Assembly: GCA_964615935.1 (NCBI GenBank)
Contig: CAZTTG010000024.1
Location: 11,979 to 75,978, forward strand
DNA from: CAZTTG01 sp964615935
GTDB taxonomy: Bacteria > Planctomycetota > UBA1135 > GCA-002686595
Direction of reading: 5' to 3'
DNA length: 64,000 bases
The first letter of the stretch is position 1; each line of letters starts with the position of its first letter. Shown piece after piece: positions 44,069 through 52,924 of the stretch. A program made the translations under genes and the position numbers. Below the pieces are notes generated by a model. It ran no database searches, was not told the origin of the DNA, and saw only the letters and a list, made by a program, of their open reading frames with translations.

Positions 44069-45466
44069 CTACTTTCCGAGGCAGAAGCGGGCGAAGATCC
44101 GGTCGAGCAGGTCCTCGGGGGTGGTCCTGCCGGCGATCCCGTCCAGGGCCTCGGTGGACTCCCGCAGGGCCCCCGCCACCAGGTCGAGGGCCGCCCCCCG
44201 CGCCAGGAGCGCCAGGCCCTCCGCGAGGGCGGCGCGAGCGCGCTCCAGGGCCTGTCGGTGGCGCGCCGAGAGCTCCCGGGCGAGGCCCCGCCCCTCGCCC
44301 CCTCCCCGGCCCGCGCCGGCCAGGGCGAGCTCGGCCGCCGCGGCCGTGGCCAGCCCGTCCAGGCCCTCGCCGCGCAGGGCCGAGGTCGCGGCCCAGCCCT
44401 GGACGTCCAGGCTCGCCAGCAGCCCTTCCGGGGGGCGCGCCGGAGCCCCCGGCAGGTCGATCTTGTTCCACGCCAGGAGGACGGGGGTGCCCTCGGGGTG
44501 GGAAGCCCGCTCCCGGCTCAGGGCCTCGGGCTCGGCCGCCGAGGAGTCGACCACCCACAGCAGGAGATCGGCCGCGCGGCGCTCCCCCTCGGCCAGGCGC
44601 TGGGCGGCGCGCTCGGGGGCGGGCCCGCCCTCCTCGAGGCCGGGGCCGTCCAGCAGGCTCGCAGCAGCCCCTGCGAGCCTCCAGAGCCCCTCCACCCCGT
44701 CGCGGGTGGTCCCGGCCACCTCGCTGACGAGCGCCCCGCCCGCGCCCACCAGGGCGTTGTGGAGCGAGCTCTTGCCCGCGTTGGGGGCGCCGCACAGCAC
44801 GATGCGGGGCCGCCCGCGGGGCGAGTCCCGCCGCTCCTCCCACCGCAGCGCCTCGGCCAGGCCGGCGAGGGCCGCCTCCCCCAGGCTCGTCAGCTCGCGG
44901 ATCGGCACGTGCCCGGCCTCGGCCTCGTCGAAGTCGAGGCTGGCCTCGCACAGGGCCCGAAGCTCCTCCAGGCCGTCGCGGAGCCCGGCCACCCGCTCCG
45001 AGAGCCCCCCGGCGAGCAGGGCCGTGGCCGCCCGGCACTGCTCCAGGCTCCGGGCCTCGATCAGCTCCAGGACCCCCTCCGCCTGGGAGAGGTCGATCCG
45101 ACCGCTCTCGAAGGCCCGGCGGGTGAACTCCCCGGGCTCCGCGGGCACGGCCCCGAGCCGAAGGAGTCGGTCCAGGGCCGCCTGCAGCAGGTGGGGCGAG
45201 CCGGGGAGGTGGAGCTCGAAGACGTCCTCCCGGGTGTAGGAGCGGGGCCCGGGCATCCACAGGACCAGCGCCGGGACCTCGCCCCGGCCGTCGTGGAAGC
45301 GGCCCGGGAAGGCGCCCCGGGGCCCCGGCTCGAGGGGGCCGGCGGAGACCGTCACGGTCCTCGTCAGGAGGCCGCGGGCCAGCGGGCCGGAGACGCGCAG
45401 GATGCCCCGCTCCCCCCCGCCGGGGGGGCTGCTGACGGCCGCGATGGTGGTGCGGTCCTCGGGCAT
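44069..45466 (-). CDS. mnmE: tRNA uridine-5-carboxymethylaminomethyl modification GTPase MnmE
   Basis: 465-residue GTPase that with MnmG installs the cmnm5 group on U34 of tRNAs. The N-terminal tetrahydrofolate-binding domain shows ILRVSGP, PRSYTREDVFELHLPGSPHL and GEFTRRAFESGRIDLSQAE. The GTPase domain has G1 GAPNAGKSS (about 225-233), the K-loop region AGTTRD and G4 NKID. The conserved C-terminal C-x-GK ends the protein as FCLGK. The G3 motif, normally DTAG, reads DGPG with a following GLEE, an unusual variant. The ATG at 45466 (GAGG upstream) is preferred to a GTG five codons earlier. Lies 46 bases after yidC, the conserved order. Confidence 0.94.
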   Translation of the reverse strand: MPEDRTTIAAVSSPPGGGERGILRVSGPLARGLLTRTVTVSAGPLEPGPRGAFPGRFHDGRGEVPALVLWMPGPRSYTREDVFELHLPGSPHLLQAALDRLLRLGAVPAEPGEFTRRAFESGRIDLSQAEGVLELIEARSLEQCRAATALLAGGLSERVAGLRDGLEELRALCEASLDFDEAEAGHVPIRELTSLGEAALAGLAEALRWEERRDSPRGRPRIVLCGAPNAGKSSLHNALVGAGGALVSEVAGTTRDGVEGLWRLAGAAASLLDGPGLEEGGPAPERAAQRLAEGERRAADLLLWVVDSSAAEPEALSRERASHPEGTPVLLAWNKIDLPGAPARPPEGLLASLDVQGWAATSALRGEGLDGLATAAAAELALAGAGRGGGEGRGLARELSARHRQALERARAALAEGLALLARGAALDLVAGALRESTEALDGIAGRTTPEDLLDRIFARFCLGK

Positions 45467-45512
45467 GGCCTCGCTCTCCACGTCCGGGCGCGCGCCGGGC
45501 GGACGGATGCCC

Positions 45513-47555
45513 CTATCGCTTGCCCTTCTTCCTCTTGCGCTGCGCGGCGCCCCCGCCGCCCTTCCGCTGCGAGCCCTGCTTTTCCTGCAGGCGCTTCTTC
45601 TGCTGGGCCTGCAGCTCGGCCATCCGGGCCATGAAGCCGCCCTTCTTCTTGCGCGGCTTCTCGGTGTCGTCCACGGGCCACTTCTTCTTGATCCAGCCCA
45701 TCTCCAGCACCCCCAGGCCGGAGGTGGTGATCATGTAGACCGACAGCCCCGCCGCGTAGTTGTAGAGGAAAACGCCCATGAAGGCCGGCATCCACTTCAT
45801 CATCTTCTGCATGCGGGCCGCCTGCTCGTCCGCCGGCGGGGGCTGGAAGCTCATCTGCCAGATCCACAGGACCACCATGATGGGCGGCAGGATGTTGAGG
45901 TACTCGATGGTCCCGATCACCGGCAGGTGGGTGTTGAAGTTCAGCACCAGCAGCCGATCGGGCATGGACAGGTCGGTGATCCAGCCGAAGAAGGGCGCCT
46001 GGCGCAGGTCGAAGCTGGTGCGCAGGGCGGAGAACAGCCCGAAGAAGATGGGGATCTGGATGAACATCGGGAGGCAGCCGCCCAGCGGCGGCATGGCGCC
46101 CTCCTCCTGCATGATCTTGGCCTGCTCCTGGCGCAGCTTCTGGGGGTTCTTGGCGTACTTCTCCTTGATCTCGTTGAGCCGCGGCTGGACGCGCTTCATC
46201 TTCTTCTGATAGCGCGCCATGGAGGCCTGCGAGCGGCGGTTGAGGGGGAACAGCACCAAGCGGACCCCGAAGGTCATGACGATGATCGCCACGCCGTAGT
46301 TGCCGAAGAGCGCGAACAGCCCCCGCAGCACCGACAGCAGCGCGGTGCCGATGGTGATGGTCCCCGGCGGCGTCATGAAGCAGTTGCCCACCAGGTCCTT
46401 GCGGATCACCGCCTCGTGGGGCTCGAAGCCCTCCTGGAAGTGATCCCGGTCCTTGGGGCCCAGGTAGACCTGGAAGGACCAGGTCCGCGACTCGCCGACC
46501 TCGGGGATGGACAGGCCCAGGCGCACGTCGGTGGAGATGAAGCGCCAGGCGTCGGCCGCGCCGGCGGGGTTCTCCTCGGCCCAGCCGGCGTCGTAGACGC
46601 GGCGCCAGTTGGCCCCCGTGAGGACGCGCGCGTCGCTCTCGGGGGCGACGCGCGCGAAGGCCGCGAAGTACTTGTTGTGGTCGCCGGCGAACTCCGGGTG
46701 CACGCCGGGCGGATCCAGGGTCCCGAAGAGGTCGTTCCCGGGGCGGTCCTTGCGCGACTGCTGGACGAGCTTGCTCTTGCCCTTCGACTTGCTCCCCGCG
46801 GCAGCGGCGCTGGGCCCCACGTAGAACTGGCCGTCGCTGGCCCGGGGCACGCAGCCCGCGGGGGTGAACAGGAACTCGGCCGGAAGCCCGCCGCCCTGGG
46901 CGCCCTCGTTGTGGAGCTTCAATTCGACCTGGAAGTCGTAGCTCCCCGGGCGCCAGCGGACGCGCTTGACGAAGCGCATCCCCGTGCCCGGGGCGAGGGT
47001 GAACTCCACGCCCTCGGGATTCTCCACGGTCCCGAGCACCTCCATTCGCCACAGGGCCCGGTCCAGGGGCTCGTGCTGGAGCGCGGCGCTGGAGGCGCTG
47101 GTCCTCCATACCAGGGAGCCGGTGGAGCTGCCGTCGGGCTGGGGCACCGAGCGCAGGAGCTGCACCCAGTGCTCGGAGTCCAGGCGCGCGGCCTCGTCCA
47201 GGCCCTCGACGTCAAAGAAGCTGGCCAGGCGCAGGTCCATCAGGCGCGCGCCGCGGTTCGAGAAGGTGGCCAGGTAGGAGCCCGCCTGCCCGGGCACGCC
47301 GATCTGCAGCTCCTGGGTGCGCTCCTCGGTGTCGACGATCACCTCGCTGCGCTGGGGGCGGGCGGCCGGCTGGGCCGGCTCTCCGGTGGAGCTCGTGGAG
47401 GGCCCCGTCGCGGGCACGAGCGGCGCGCCCGAGGGGGCGGTCCCGTCCGGCTGGGCGGGGGCCGGCTCGGGCCTCTTCTTCGGGGCGACCCACATGCTCC
47501 AGGCCATGAGGACCGCGAAGCACAGGAACAACGCTAGCGGGAGTCGCTTCTCCAA
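45513..47555 (-). CDS. yidC: Membrane protein insertase YidC
   Basis: 680-residue long-form (Gram-negative type) insertase: an N-terminal anchor (MEKRLPLALFLCFAVLMAWS), a large periplasmic beta-sandwich domain (about 75-390), and the conserved five-helix insertase core (about 400-640; GNYGVAIIVMTFGVRLVLFP, MKRVQPRLNEIKEKYAKNP, GGCLPMFIQIPIFFGLF). It ends in a lysine/arginine-rich tail (QRKGGGGAAQRKRKKGKR) that can bind ribosomes. Function: insertion and folding of inner-membrane proteins with or without SecYEG. The start is TTG at 47555, giving the canonical MEKR. No jag/khpB gene lies between it and mnmE, and yidD is elsewhere. Confidence 0.96.
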   Translation of the reverse strand: MEKRLPLALFLCFAVLMAWSMWVAPKKRPEPAPAQPDGTAPSGAPLVPATGPSTSSTGEPAQPAARPQRSEVIVDTEERTQELQIGVPGQAGSYLATFSNRGARLMDLRLASFFDVEGLDEAARLDSEHWVQLLRSVPQPDGSSTGSLVWRTSASSAALQHEPLDRALWRMEVLGTVENPEGVEFTLAPGTGMRFVKRVRWRPGSYDFQVELKLHNEGAQGGGLPAEFLFTPAGCVPRASDGQFYVGPSAAAAGSKSKGKSKLVQQSRKDRPGNDLFGTLDPPGVHPEFAGDHNKYFAAFARVAPESDARVLTGANWRRVYDAGWAEENPAGAADAWRFISTDVRLGLSIPEVGESRTWSFQVYLGPKDRDHFQEGFEPHEAVIRKDLVGNCFMTPPGTITIGTALLSVLRGLFALFGNYGVAIIVMTFGVRLVLFPLNRRSQASMARYQKKMKRVQPRLNEIKEKYAKNPQKLRQEQAKIMQEEGAMPPLGGCLPMFIQIPIFFGLFSALRTSFDLRQAPFFGWITDLSMPDRLLVLNFNTHLPVIGTIEYLNILPPIMVVLWIWQMSFQPPPADEQAARMQKMMKWMPAFMGVFLYNYAAGLSVYMITTSGLGVLEMGWIKKKWPVDDTEKPRKKKGGFMARMAELQAQQKKRLQEKQGSQRKGGGGAAQRKRKKGKR

Positions 47556-47596
47556 GGGAGCTCGGCCGGGCTGGGGGTCGGGGGGAGCGGGCGGAC

Positions 47597-48391
47597 TCAG
47601 TGGCCTATGGCCAGGCGATCCGCGAGGTAGGGGGGCAGCTCGGGGACCTTGCGGATGTCCTCCTGGGCCGCTTCGATGTCGTAGGCCAGGCGCACGAAGG
47701 TCAGGTTCCCGCCGTCGAAGAGCACGTAGGAGAGGCGGTTGTCGCCGTCCCGAGGCTGCCCCACCGAGCCCACGTTCACGATGGCGCGCGACTCGTCCAG
47801 GTCACCCAGGTCGTAGGGGCCCTCGGTGTCCTTGGGGCGGTAGAAGCGGCCGTCCTCGTAGTAGATGGCCGGCACGTGGCTGTGACCCACGAAGCACACC
47901 TTCGCGTCCATGCAGTCGAAGTTGGCCTGCATCTTGACCCGGTCGCGGATGTCGCGGGGCAGCATGTACTCGCGCACCGGATCGCGCGGGGAGCCGTGGG
48001 CGTACATGACGTGCTCCTCGCGCACCAGGGGCTCCAGCTCGGCCAGGAAGTCCCAGTACTGATAGGCCTGATCGCGCTCGATGCCCCGGCCGATGGAGTC
48101 GCGCGTCCAGTCGATGGCGGCGCGGGCGTTGGGATTGAAGTCCTCCGCCGAGTTGAGCAGGGCGTACTCGTGGTTGCCCAGGAGGCAGATCCCCGGCTCC
48201 AGGCCGTCCTTGCCCCCCACCAGGTCGATGACCGAGGCCAGGCACTCCTGGGGCCGCGCGCCGTAGCCGACCACGTCCCCCAGACAGATGAAGCGCCGGG
48301 CACCCCGCTGCCGGGCGTCCTCCAGGGCGACCGTGAGGGCCTGAAGGTTGCCGTGCAGATCGGAGAGGATGGCGCTCTGGGGATAGGTCAC
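47597..48391 (-). CDS. Calcineurin-like metallophosphoesterase
   Basis: 264-residue phosphoesterase with all metal motifs: AILSDLHGN (about 8-16), CLGDVVGYG (about 38-46), LLGNHE (about 72-77), AHGSP and VGHSHVP. It resembles the stand-alone YfcE/PrpE-type phosphodiesterases with an additional NVGSVGQPRDGD loop found in many bacterial members. Acts in the cytoplasm on a phosphodiester or phosphoprotein substrate not identified here. The GTG start at 48391 has GAGGAG five bases upstream, a strong site. It is divergent from the parvulin gene and 41 bases before yidC, with which it may be transcribed. Confidence 0.9.
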   Translation of the reverse strand: MTYPQSAILSDLHGNLQALTVALEDARQRGARRFICLGDVVGYGARPQECLASVIDLVGGKDGLEPGICLLGNHEYALLNSAEDFNPNARAAIDWTRDSIGRGIERDQAYQYWDFLAELEPLVREEHVMYAHGSPRDPVREYMLPRDIRDRVKMQANFDCMDAKVCFVGHSHVPAIYYEDGRFYRPKDTEGPYDLGDLDESRAIVNVGSVGQPRDGDNRLSYVLFDGGNLTFVRLAYDIEAAQEDIRKVPELPPYLADRLAIGH

Positions 48392-48604
48392 AAGACTCCT
48401 CAACAGGGGTCGCCGGCGATGGCGGCGACCCCCGGTAGGCCGGGTCGCACCCCCGGTCGGCCGGGCTGCACCGGAAGTCCGATGCCCACGGCGGCTGCCG
48501 GCGGGCGTAGGATTATCGGGACCCGTCGGCCCGGTCGCAAGCGCGTAGGCGCCCTGACGCGCCCTGCGGCGGCCGCCCGCCCGGCCCCAGATTGGAAGAT
48601 CCAG

Positions 48605-49609
48605 ATGAGTACCCGCCGGTTCACGCCTCGCCTCCCTCTCCTGGGCCTCGCCCTGGCGAGCGCCCTCGGCCTGGGGGCGGCCCGCGCCCTCCAGGATCCC
48701 CCCGCGCCCCCGACCGACGAGGACCCCCTGCCCCCCGGCGTAGCGGCCATCGTCGACGGACGCGTGATCACCGTGGAGGAGTACAAGGACTTCCTGCTGA
48801 GGCTCTACGGCCGCCGCCCCCTGCGCGAGCTGATCGCCCTGAGGCTCCTGGAGATGCGCGCCGAGGCGGCCGGCCTGGGGCTCGCCGAGGAGGAGCTGGA
48901 GGCCGAGGTCGAGAAGGCCTGGGGCAACTTCGCCAGCCGCTTCGGGTCCGACCGGAAGCGGCTCGAGCGTGAGCTCGAGAACCTCGGGCACTCGCCGGCG
49001 AGCTTCCGCCTGCAGCTGCGCGAGCAGTCCCGCCGCTCGCTCCTGGCCCGGCGGATCGCGCGCGCCGAGCGGGTGGTCACCGAGGAGATGGTGCACCAGC
49101 GCTTCGAGCGCGAATACGGGCCGGACGGCATCCGGGAGGATGTGCGCCACGTCTTCCTGACCCGGGGCCGCATGAAGCTGGAGCTGCAGAGGGCGGGCGC
49201 CGATCCGGCCGAGCTGACCCTGGAGGTCCTCGATCGGAACCTGGAGGAGCGCGCCCGGACGATCCTGGCGGAGCTCGCCGCAGGAGCGGCCTTCGAGGAT
49301 CTCGCTCGCCGCTACAGCCACGACCTCTCGGTCACCCGCACGGGCGGGGCCATCCCCGACTACGACTACCTGCGCTTCGGCCCCGAGCTGGCTGCGGCGG
49401 TGCGCGCGGCCGAGGTGGGGGCTCCCACCGGTCCGGTGCGCTCCGGCACCGGCCTGCACGTGATCGAGGTCACCCGCCGGACGCGGACCGCCTTCGAGGA
49501 GGTGCGCGAGGAGGTGCACCGCCGGCTCGTGGAGGAGGACGCCAGCTTCGCGGAGATCACGGCCCTGGAGCGGCGCCTGTACGAGAGCGCGGACATCCGG
49601 CAGTTCTGA
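48605..49609 (+). CDS. Exported peptidyl-prolyl isomerase (parvulin/SurA-like)
   Basis: 334-residue periplasmic foldase: signal peptide (1-29, GLGAARA-L), an N-terminal chaperone-type helical domain (about 45-160; IVDGRVITVEEYKDFLLRLY, REQSRRSLLARRI) and a parvulin isomerase domain at about 175-305 (FEDLARRYSHDLSVTRTGGA; GTGLHVIEVTRRT). The layout is that of SurA/PrsA proteins that help secreted or outer-membrane proteins fold by isomerising proline bonds. It is a single-gene unit ended by a strong hairpin that overlaps the stop codon. Confidence 0.92.
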   Translation: MSTRRFTPRLPLLGLALASALGLGAARALQDPPAPPTDEDPLPPGVAAIVDGRVITVEEYKDFLLRLYGRRPLRELIALRLLEMRAEAAGLGLAEEELEAEVEKAWGNFASRFGSDRKRLERELENLGHSPASFRLQLREQSRRSLLARRIARAERVVTEEMVHQRFEREYGPDGIREDVRHVFLTRGRMKLELQRAGADPAELTLEVLDRNLEERARTILAELAAGAAFEDLARRYSHDLSVTRTGGAIPDYDYLRFGPELAAAVRAAEVGAPTGPVRSGTGLHVIEVTRRTRTAFEEVREEVHRRLVEEDASFAEITALERRLYESADIRQF

Positions 49610-49626
49610 GGCGCGCTCGGCGCCTC
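49608..49626. terminator. Hairpin between convergent genes
   Basis: Perfect 7-base arms GAGGCGC (49608-49614) and GCGCCTC (49620-49626) with a 5-base loop. The left arm begins in the stop codon of the foldase gene; it lies 7 bases before the stop of the convergent WecA-like gene. Likely a shared terminator. Confidence 0.5.
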
Positions 49627-49632
49627 GAGGAC

Positions 49633-50673
49633 TCAGGCCCGCTCGGGCTGGGGCGCGCGGCTGAAGGTCACGGCCAGGCCGAAGAGCCCGCAGGTCGCCG
49701 CGATCCCCGGCCACAGGAGCCCGACGGCCGCACCCCCCACCGCCGGCGCGGCGATCAGCAGGAGGACGCCCATCACGCTCAGGCGGTCCAGGCCCAGGTC
49801 CGCCAGCCGGTGCGCCAGGTGCCGGCGGTCCCCCACCCAGGGCGCCTGTCCGATGCTCGCGCGCAAGAGGCTCAGGCGCGCCAGGTCGAGCAGCGGCAGG
49901 ACCAGGACGGGCCAGGCGGCGGGTGTCAGGAGGATCATCATGCCCAGGAGGTGGCTCCCCGCGTCGCCCAGGTAGGCGGCCGGCAGGAGCGGCCCTCCCC
50001 CGCGGGGGCGGCGCCCCAGCAGGTTGAAGGGCAGGAATCCCAGCAGCACCCCGAACAGCACCGGGGACGAGCCCAGGAAGCCCACCAGGCCCAGCCCCGG
50101 GGCGGCTCCGTCGGCGTTGTCGAAGGTGTTGAGCGCGTTGAGCGCGGTGACCGCGAGGGCGGTCCAGGCGAGGGCCGGGGCCAGCTCCCCCCGGGCCAGC
50201 AGGGGCCAGGTCAGGACGGCGCCCACCGCGAGCTGGCCGAGCAGCTTCCAGGCCGGTCGCAGGCGCCCGCGGGAGAGGTCGTCGGCCAGGCCGAGGGCGA
50301 AGGCGGCCGCGAGGGCCGGAGCGATCGCCAGGCCGCCGGAGGCGCCGAGGAAGGCGCTCAGGGGCGCGGCCCAGTCGGGCCAGGCCGGGGCGGAGCCGGG
50401 CCAGGGCCAGGCCACCAGGGCGGAGACGAGCAGGCCCAGCAGCAGGGCCGCCCCGCCCACGGCGGGGACCGGTCGGGCCTGCAGCTTGCGGGCCCGATCG
50501 GGTCCGGCCGCGGCGTCCACCCAGCCGATGCGGGGCGCCGCGGCGATCAGCAGGGCGGCCGCGGCCGCCGTCAGGCCGCCGGCCAGCAGGAATGCGCCCG
50601 CCGAGCCCGGCCACCCCGCCGGGTCGATGGCCGGGGCTGTCCCCAGGGCCGTCGCGCTCGCCTTGCCGATCAT
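49633..50673 (-). CDS. Undecaprenyl-phosphate sugar-1-phosphate transferase (WecA/TagO/MraY superfamily)
   Basis: 346-residue membrane enzyme with about ten hydrophobic helices. The three cytoplasmic catalytic motifs are present: GLADDLSRGRLRPAWKL (Asp-Asp loop), NALNTFDNADG (NxxNxxDNADG) and AYLGDAGSHLLG, plus GDRRHLAHRL (the His-containing loop V). It transfers a HexNAc-1-phosphate from a UDP-sugar to undecaprenyl phosphate, starting a surface polymer; the exact sugar is not determinable. The start overlaps the nadD stop by four bases (ATGA), completing the hisS-nadD operon. It may feed the glycosyltransferase cluster at 15-23 kb (inference). Confidence 0.88.
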   Translation of the reverse strand: MIGKASATALGTAPAIDPAGWPGSAGAFLLAGGLTAAAAALLIAAAPRIGWVDAAAGPDRARKLQARPVPAVGGAALLLGLLVSALVAWPWPGSAPAWPDWAAPLSAFLGASGGLAIAPALAAAFALGLADDLSRGRLRPAWKLLGQLAVGAVLTWPLLARGELAPALAWTALAVTALNALNTFDNADGAAPGLGLVGFLGSSPVLFGVLLGFLPFNLLGRRPRGGGPLLPAAYLGDAGSHLLGMMILLTPAAWPVLVLPLLDLARLSLLRASIGQAPWVGDRRHLAHRLADLGLDRLSVMGVLLLIAAPAVGGAAVGLLWPGIAATCGLFGLAVTFSRAPQPERA

Positions 50674-51332
50674 TCTCTCGCGGGTCCTTCCGACAGGTAG
50701 ATGCCCCGGCGCCGGATGTATTCCAGGACACCTTCGGGCAGGGCATCGCGCAAGCCCCGGGGGAGATCCCCGCCCGCCGCCAAGGCCCGGCGCAGCTCGG
50801 TGGACTCCCAGGGCACCGGGGGGACCTCCAGGAAGCCCTCGGCCAGCCGGGCGAGGGCCGCCTCGGAGAGCCGCCCCCGCAGCCCCTCCAGGATCCGTCG
50901 CGTCCCGGGGAGGCGGCGCACCACCACCGGCCGGGCCAGCCGCAGGAGCTCCTCCACCTCGATCCACAGGGGCAGGCCCTCGAGGTTGTCGTCGCCGATC
51001 AGGAGGTGGATCCGGACTCCCCCCGGCAGGCTCAGGGCTCCGGGAAGCTCCCGCACGGTGTCCACCGTGTACGAGGTCCCGCCGCGGCGCAGCTCGATGT
51101 CCGAGATCGTCCAGGCGGGCTCTCCGCGGATGGCGATCTCCAGCATGGCCAGCCGGTCCTCGCCGGGGGCCAGCACCCGCCCCAGCTTGAAGGGCGAGCG
51201 GGCCGCGGGCACGAAGGCGATCCGGTCCAGGTCGAAGGCCTCGCCCGCGGCCCGCGCCACGTGCAGGTGCCCGTTGTGGACGGGGTCGAAGGAGCCGCCG
51301 AACAGGCCCAGGCGGAGGGGGGCCTCGCTCAT
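50670..51332 (-). CDS. nadD: Nicotinate-mononucleotide adenylyltransferase
   Basis: 220-residue NadD, which adenylates NaMN to deamido-NAD in NAD biosynthesis. The nucleotidyltransferase signature GLFGGSFDPVHNGHL (9-23) is intact, with FVPAARSPFK (about 39-48) as the substrate loop, VDTVREL and the C-terminal ESTELRRAL (the SxTxIR motif). Its ATG overlaps the hisS stop by four bases and its stop overlaps the next gene's start, so the three genes are coupled. RsfS, a frequent neighbour, is not present. Confidence 0.96.
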   Translation of the reverse strand: MSEAPLRLGLFGGSFDPVHNGHLHVARAAGEAFDLDRIAFVPAARSPFKLGRVLAPGEDRLAMLEIAIRGEPAWTISDIELRRGGTSYTVDTVRELPGALSLPGGVRIHLLIGDDNLEGLPLWIEVEELLRLARPVVVRRLPGTRRILEGLRGRLSEAALARLAEGFLEVPPVPWESTELRRALAAGGDLPRGLRDALPEGVLEYIRRRGIYLSEGPARE

Positions 51333-52603
51333 CGCGCCGGGTCCTCCGCCTCACCGAGCCGGCGCCGGACCTCCTTCAGGAGAGCGCCGCGCGAGGCGGT
51401 CACCTGCTCGGTCCGCGCCAGGTGCTTGACCTGCGCGGTGCCCGCCGCGAGCTCGTCCGGCCCCACGATGACCGCCAGGTAGAAGCTGCCCCCCCCGGCC
51501 TGCTTCATCTGGGACTTGAGCGAGCGGCCCTCCACGTCGTAGACGGCCGACACGCCGCCGCGGCGCAGCTCCTCGGCGATGGCCAGGACCTCGCCGCGCA
51601 GCTCCGGTCCGGCCCCCACCACGAAGACGTCGGTGGGTCGCGGGAGGAGGTCCGCCAGAAGGCCGAGCTCCTCCAGCACGGTCAGGGTCGGGGTGAAGCC
51701 CACCGCGAAGCCCACCGCGCCGAGGTCGGGGCCGCCGAGGTCGCGCAGCAGGTGGTCGTAGCGCCCCCCGCCGCACAGGGCCCGCCCCAGCCGCGGCGAG
51801 AAGACCTCGAACACGGTGTGGGTGTAGTAGTCCAGCCCGCGGATGATGCCGGTGTCGATCTCCGCCGAGCGCCCGACGTCCGCGAGGTGCCCGATCACCG
51901 CGTCGAAGTGCTCGCGGTTCCCCTCCGACAGACTGTCCAGCAGGCGCGGCACGTCCCGGTTCAGCTCCTGGCAGCGCGCATTCTTGCAGTCGAGGACCCG
52001 CAGCACGTTGCGCTCGAAGCGCTCCCGGCACAGATCGCAGCGCTCCTCCATCCGGGGCCGCAGGAAGTCGGCCACCGCCTCGCGCCAGCGCTCGCGGTCC
52101 TCCCCGTCGCCCATGGAGTTCAGGCGCACCGCCACCTCGACCCCCAGCTCCTCGAAGAAGCGCGCGGCGATGTGGATCACCTCGGCGTCCAGGCGCGGGT
52201 CGGCGCTGCCCAGGACCTCGATGTCGAACTGGGAGAACTGCCGCTCGCGGCCCTTCTGGGGGCGCTCGTAGCGGAACATCGGGCCGATGTTGAAGAGCTT
52301 CTGGACCGGGGCCCGCTTGTGGTAGTCGGCCTGCAGGTAGGCCCGGGCGATGCCGGCGGTCCCCTCCGGGCGCAGGGTGAAGGAGTGGTCGCCCTTGAGG
52401 ACGGTGAACATCTCCTTCTGGACGATGTCGGTGACCTCCCCCACCGAGCGGACGAAGAGTTCGGTTACCTCCAGGAGGGGGGGCCGTATCTCCCGGTAGC
52501 CGTGCAGGCGGGCCAGCTCCCGGGCCACCTCCTCCAGGCGTTCCCAGTGGGGGATCTCGGGGGGCAGGACGTCGCGCGTCCCTCTCGGACTTCGATAGGC
52601 CAT
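51329..52603 (-). CDS. hisS: Histidyl-tRNA synthetase
   Basis: 424-residue class II synthetase charging tRNA-His. Start MAYRSPRGTRDVLPPE is the family N-terminus; motif 1 region IRPPLLEVTELF, motif 2 LFNIGPMFRYERPQKGRERQ, histidine-specific RGLDYYTHTVFEV (HisA) and GGRYDHLLRDLGG, motif 3 GAVGFAVGFTPT. The C-terminal anticodon-binding domain (about 325-424) includes YDVEGRSLKSQMKQA. The ATG at 52601-52603 has GGAG six bases upstream. It heads a three-gene operon with nadD and the WecA-like transferase. Confidence 0.97.
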   Translation of the reverse strand: MAYRSPRGTRDVLPPEIPHWERLEEVARELARLHGYREIRPPLLEVTELFVRSVGEVTDIVQKEMFTVLKGDHSFTLRPEGTAGIARAYLQADYHKRAPVQKLFNIGPMFRYERPQKGRERQFSQFDIEVLGSADPRLDAEVIHIAARFFEELGVEVAVRLNSMGDGEDRERWREAVADFLRPRMEERCDLCRERFERNVLRVLDCKNARCQELNRDVPRLLDSLSEGNREHFDAVIGHLADVGRSAEIDTGIIRGLDYYTHTVFEVFSPRLGRALCGGGRYDHLLRDLGGPDLGAVGFAVGFTPTLTVLEELGLLADLLPRPTDVFVVGAGPELRGEVLAIAEELRRGGVSAVYDVEGRSLKSQMKQAGGGSFYLAVIVGPDELAAGTAQVKHLARTEQVTASRGALLKEVRRRLGEAEDPAR

Positions 52604-52924
52604 CCGTCGCTCCGTGCTGTTCCCGGCTCGCCCCGGGGCTCCCGGGGTCGGTCCGCGGGGGGGCCGGCGAGGTCCCACCCCCCGGGGGGGGGCCGCCGGT
52701 CGCCCTCCCCCCCTTGGATCGGCCTCGGAGAGCCCCACAGGGCCCCCCGCCCGGCGTTGACCCCCTTGGTAACCGCAACTAGACTGTGGCGCAATTCCCG
52801 TCTCACGGGGGACTTGCATCCGTGAGGCCGGGGCGGCCGGCCGTGCCCCCGCGGGGGGCGGCCCCCCGTCCAGGGCCTCCCCACCGCCCCTCCGAACCAA
52901 CCTCAAGCGGATCGAACGAGCTCC
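52604..52924. other. Divergent intergenic region upstream of hisS and a lipoprotein gene
   Basis: 321 bases without a gene. The hisS-proximal half is dominated by G/C homopolymers; the other half carries a good plus-strand promoter at 52757-52785. No tRNA, leader peptide or T-box-like structure was recognised. Confidence 0.7.
52757..52785 (+). promoter_or_regulatory. Sigma-70-type promoter for the small lipoprotein gene
   Basis: -35 TTGACC (5 of 6) and -10 TAGACT (4 of 6) with a 17-base spacer, about 140 bases before the ATG at 52925, leaving a long leader. The strongest promoter match seen in this window. Confidence 0.6.

Noticed and set aside
47597..50746. Very long frame joining the metallophosphoesterase to sequence upstream
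   Set aside because: Only the last 264 codons have family motifs; a GTG with GAGGAG marks the true start.
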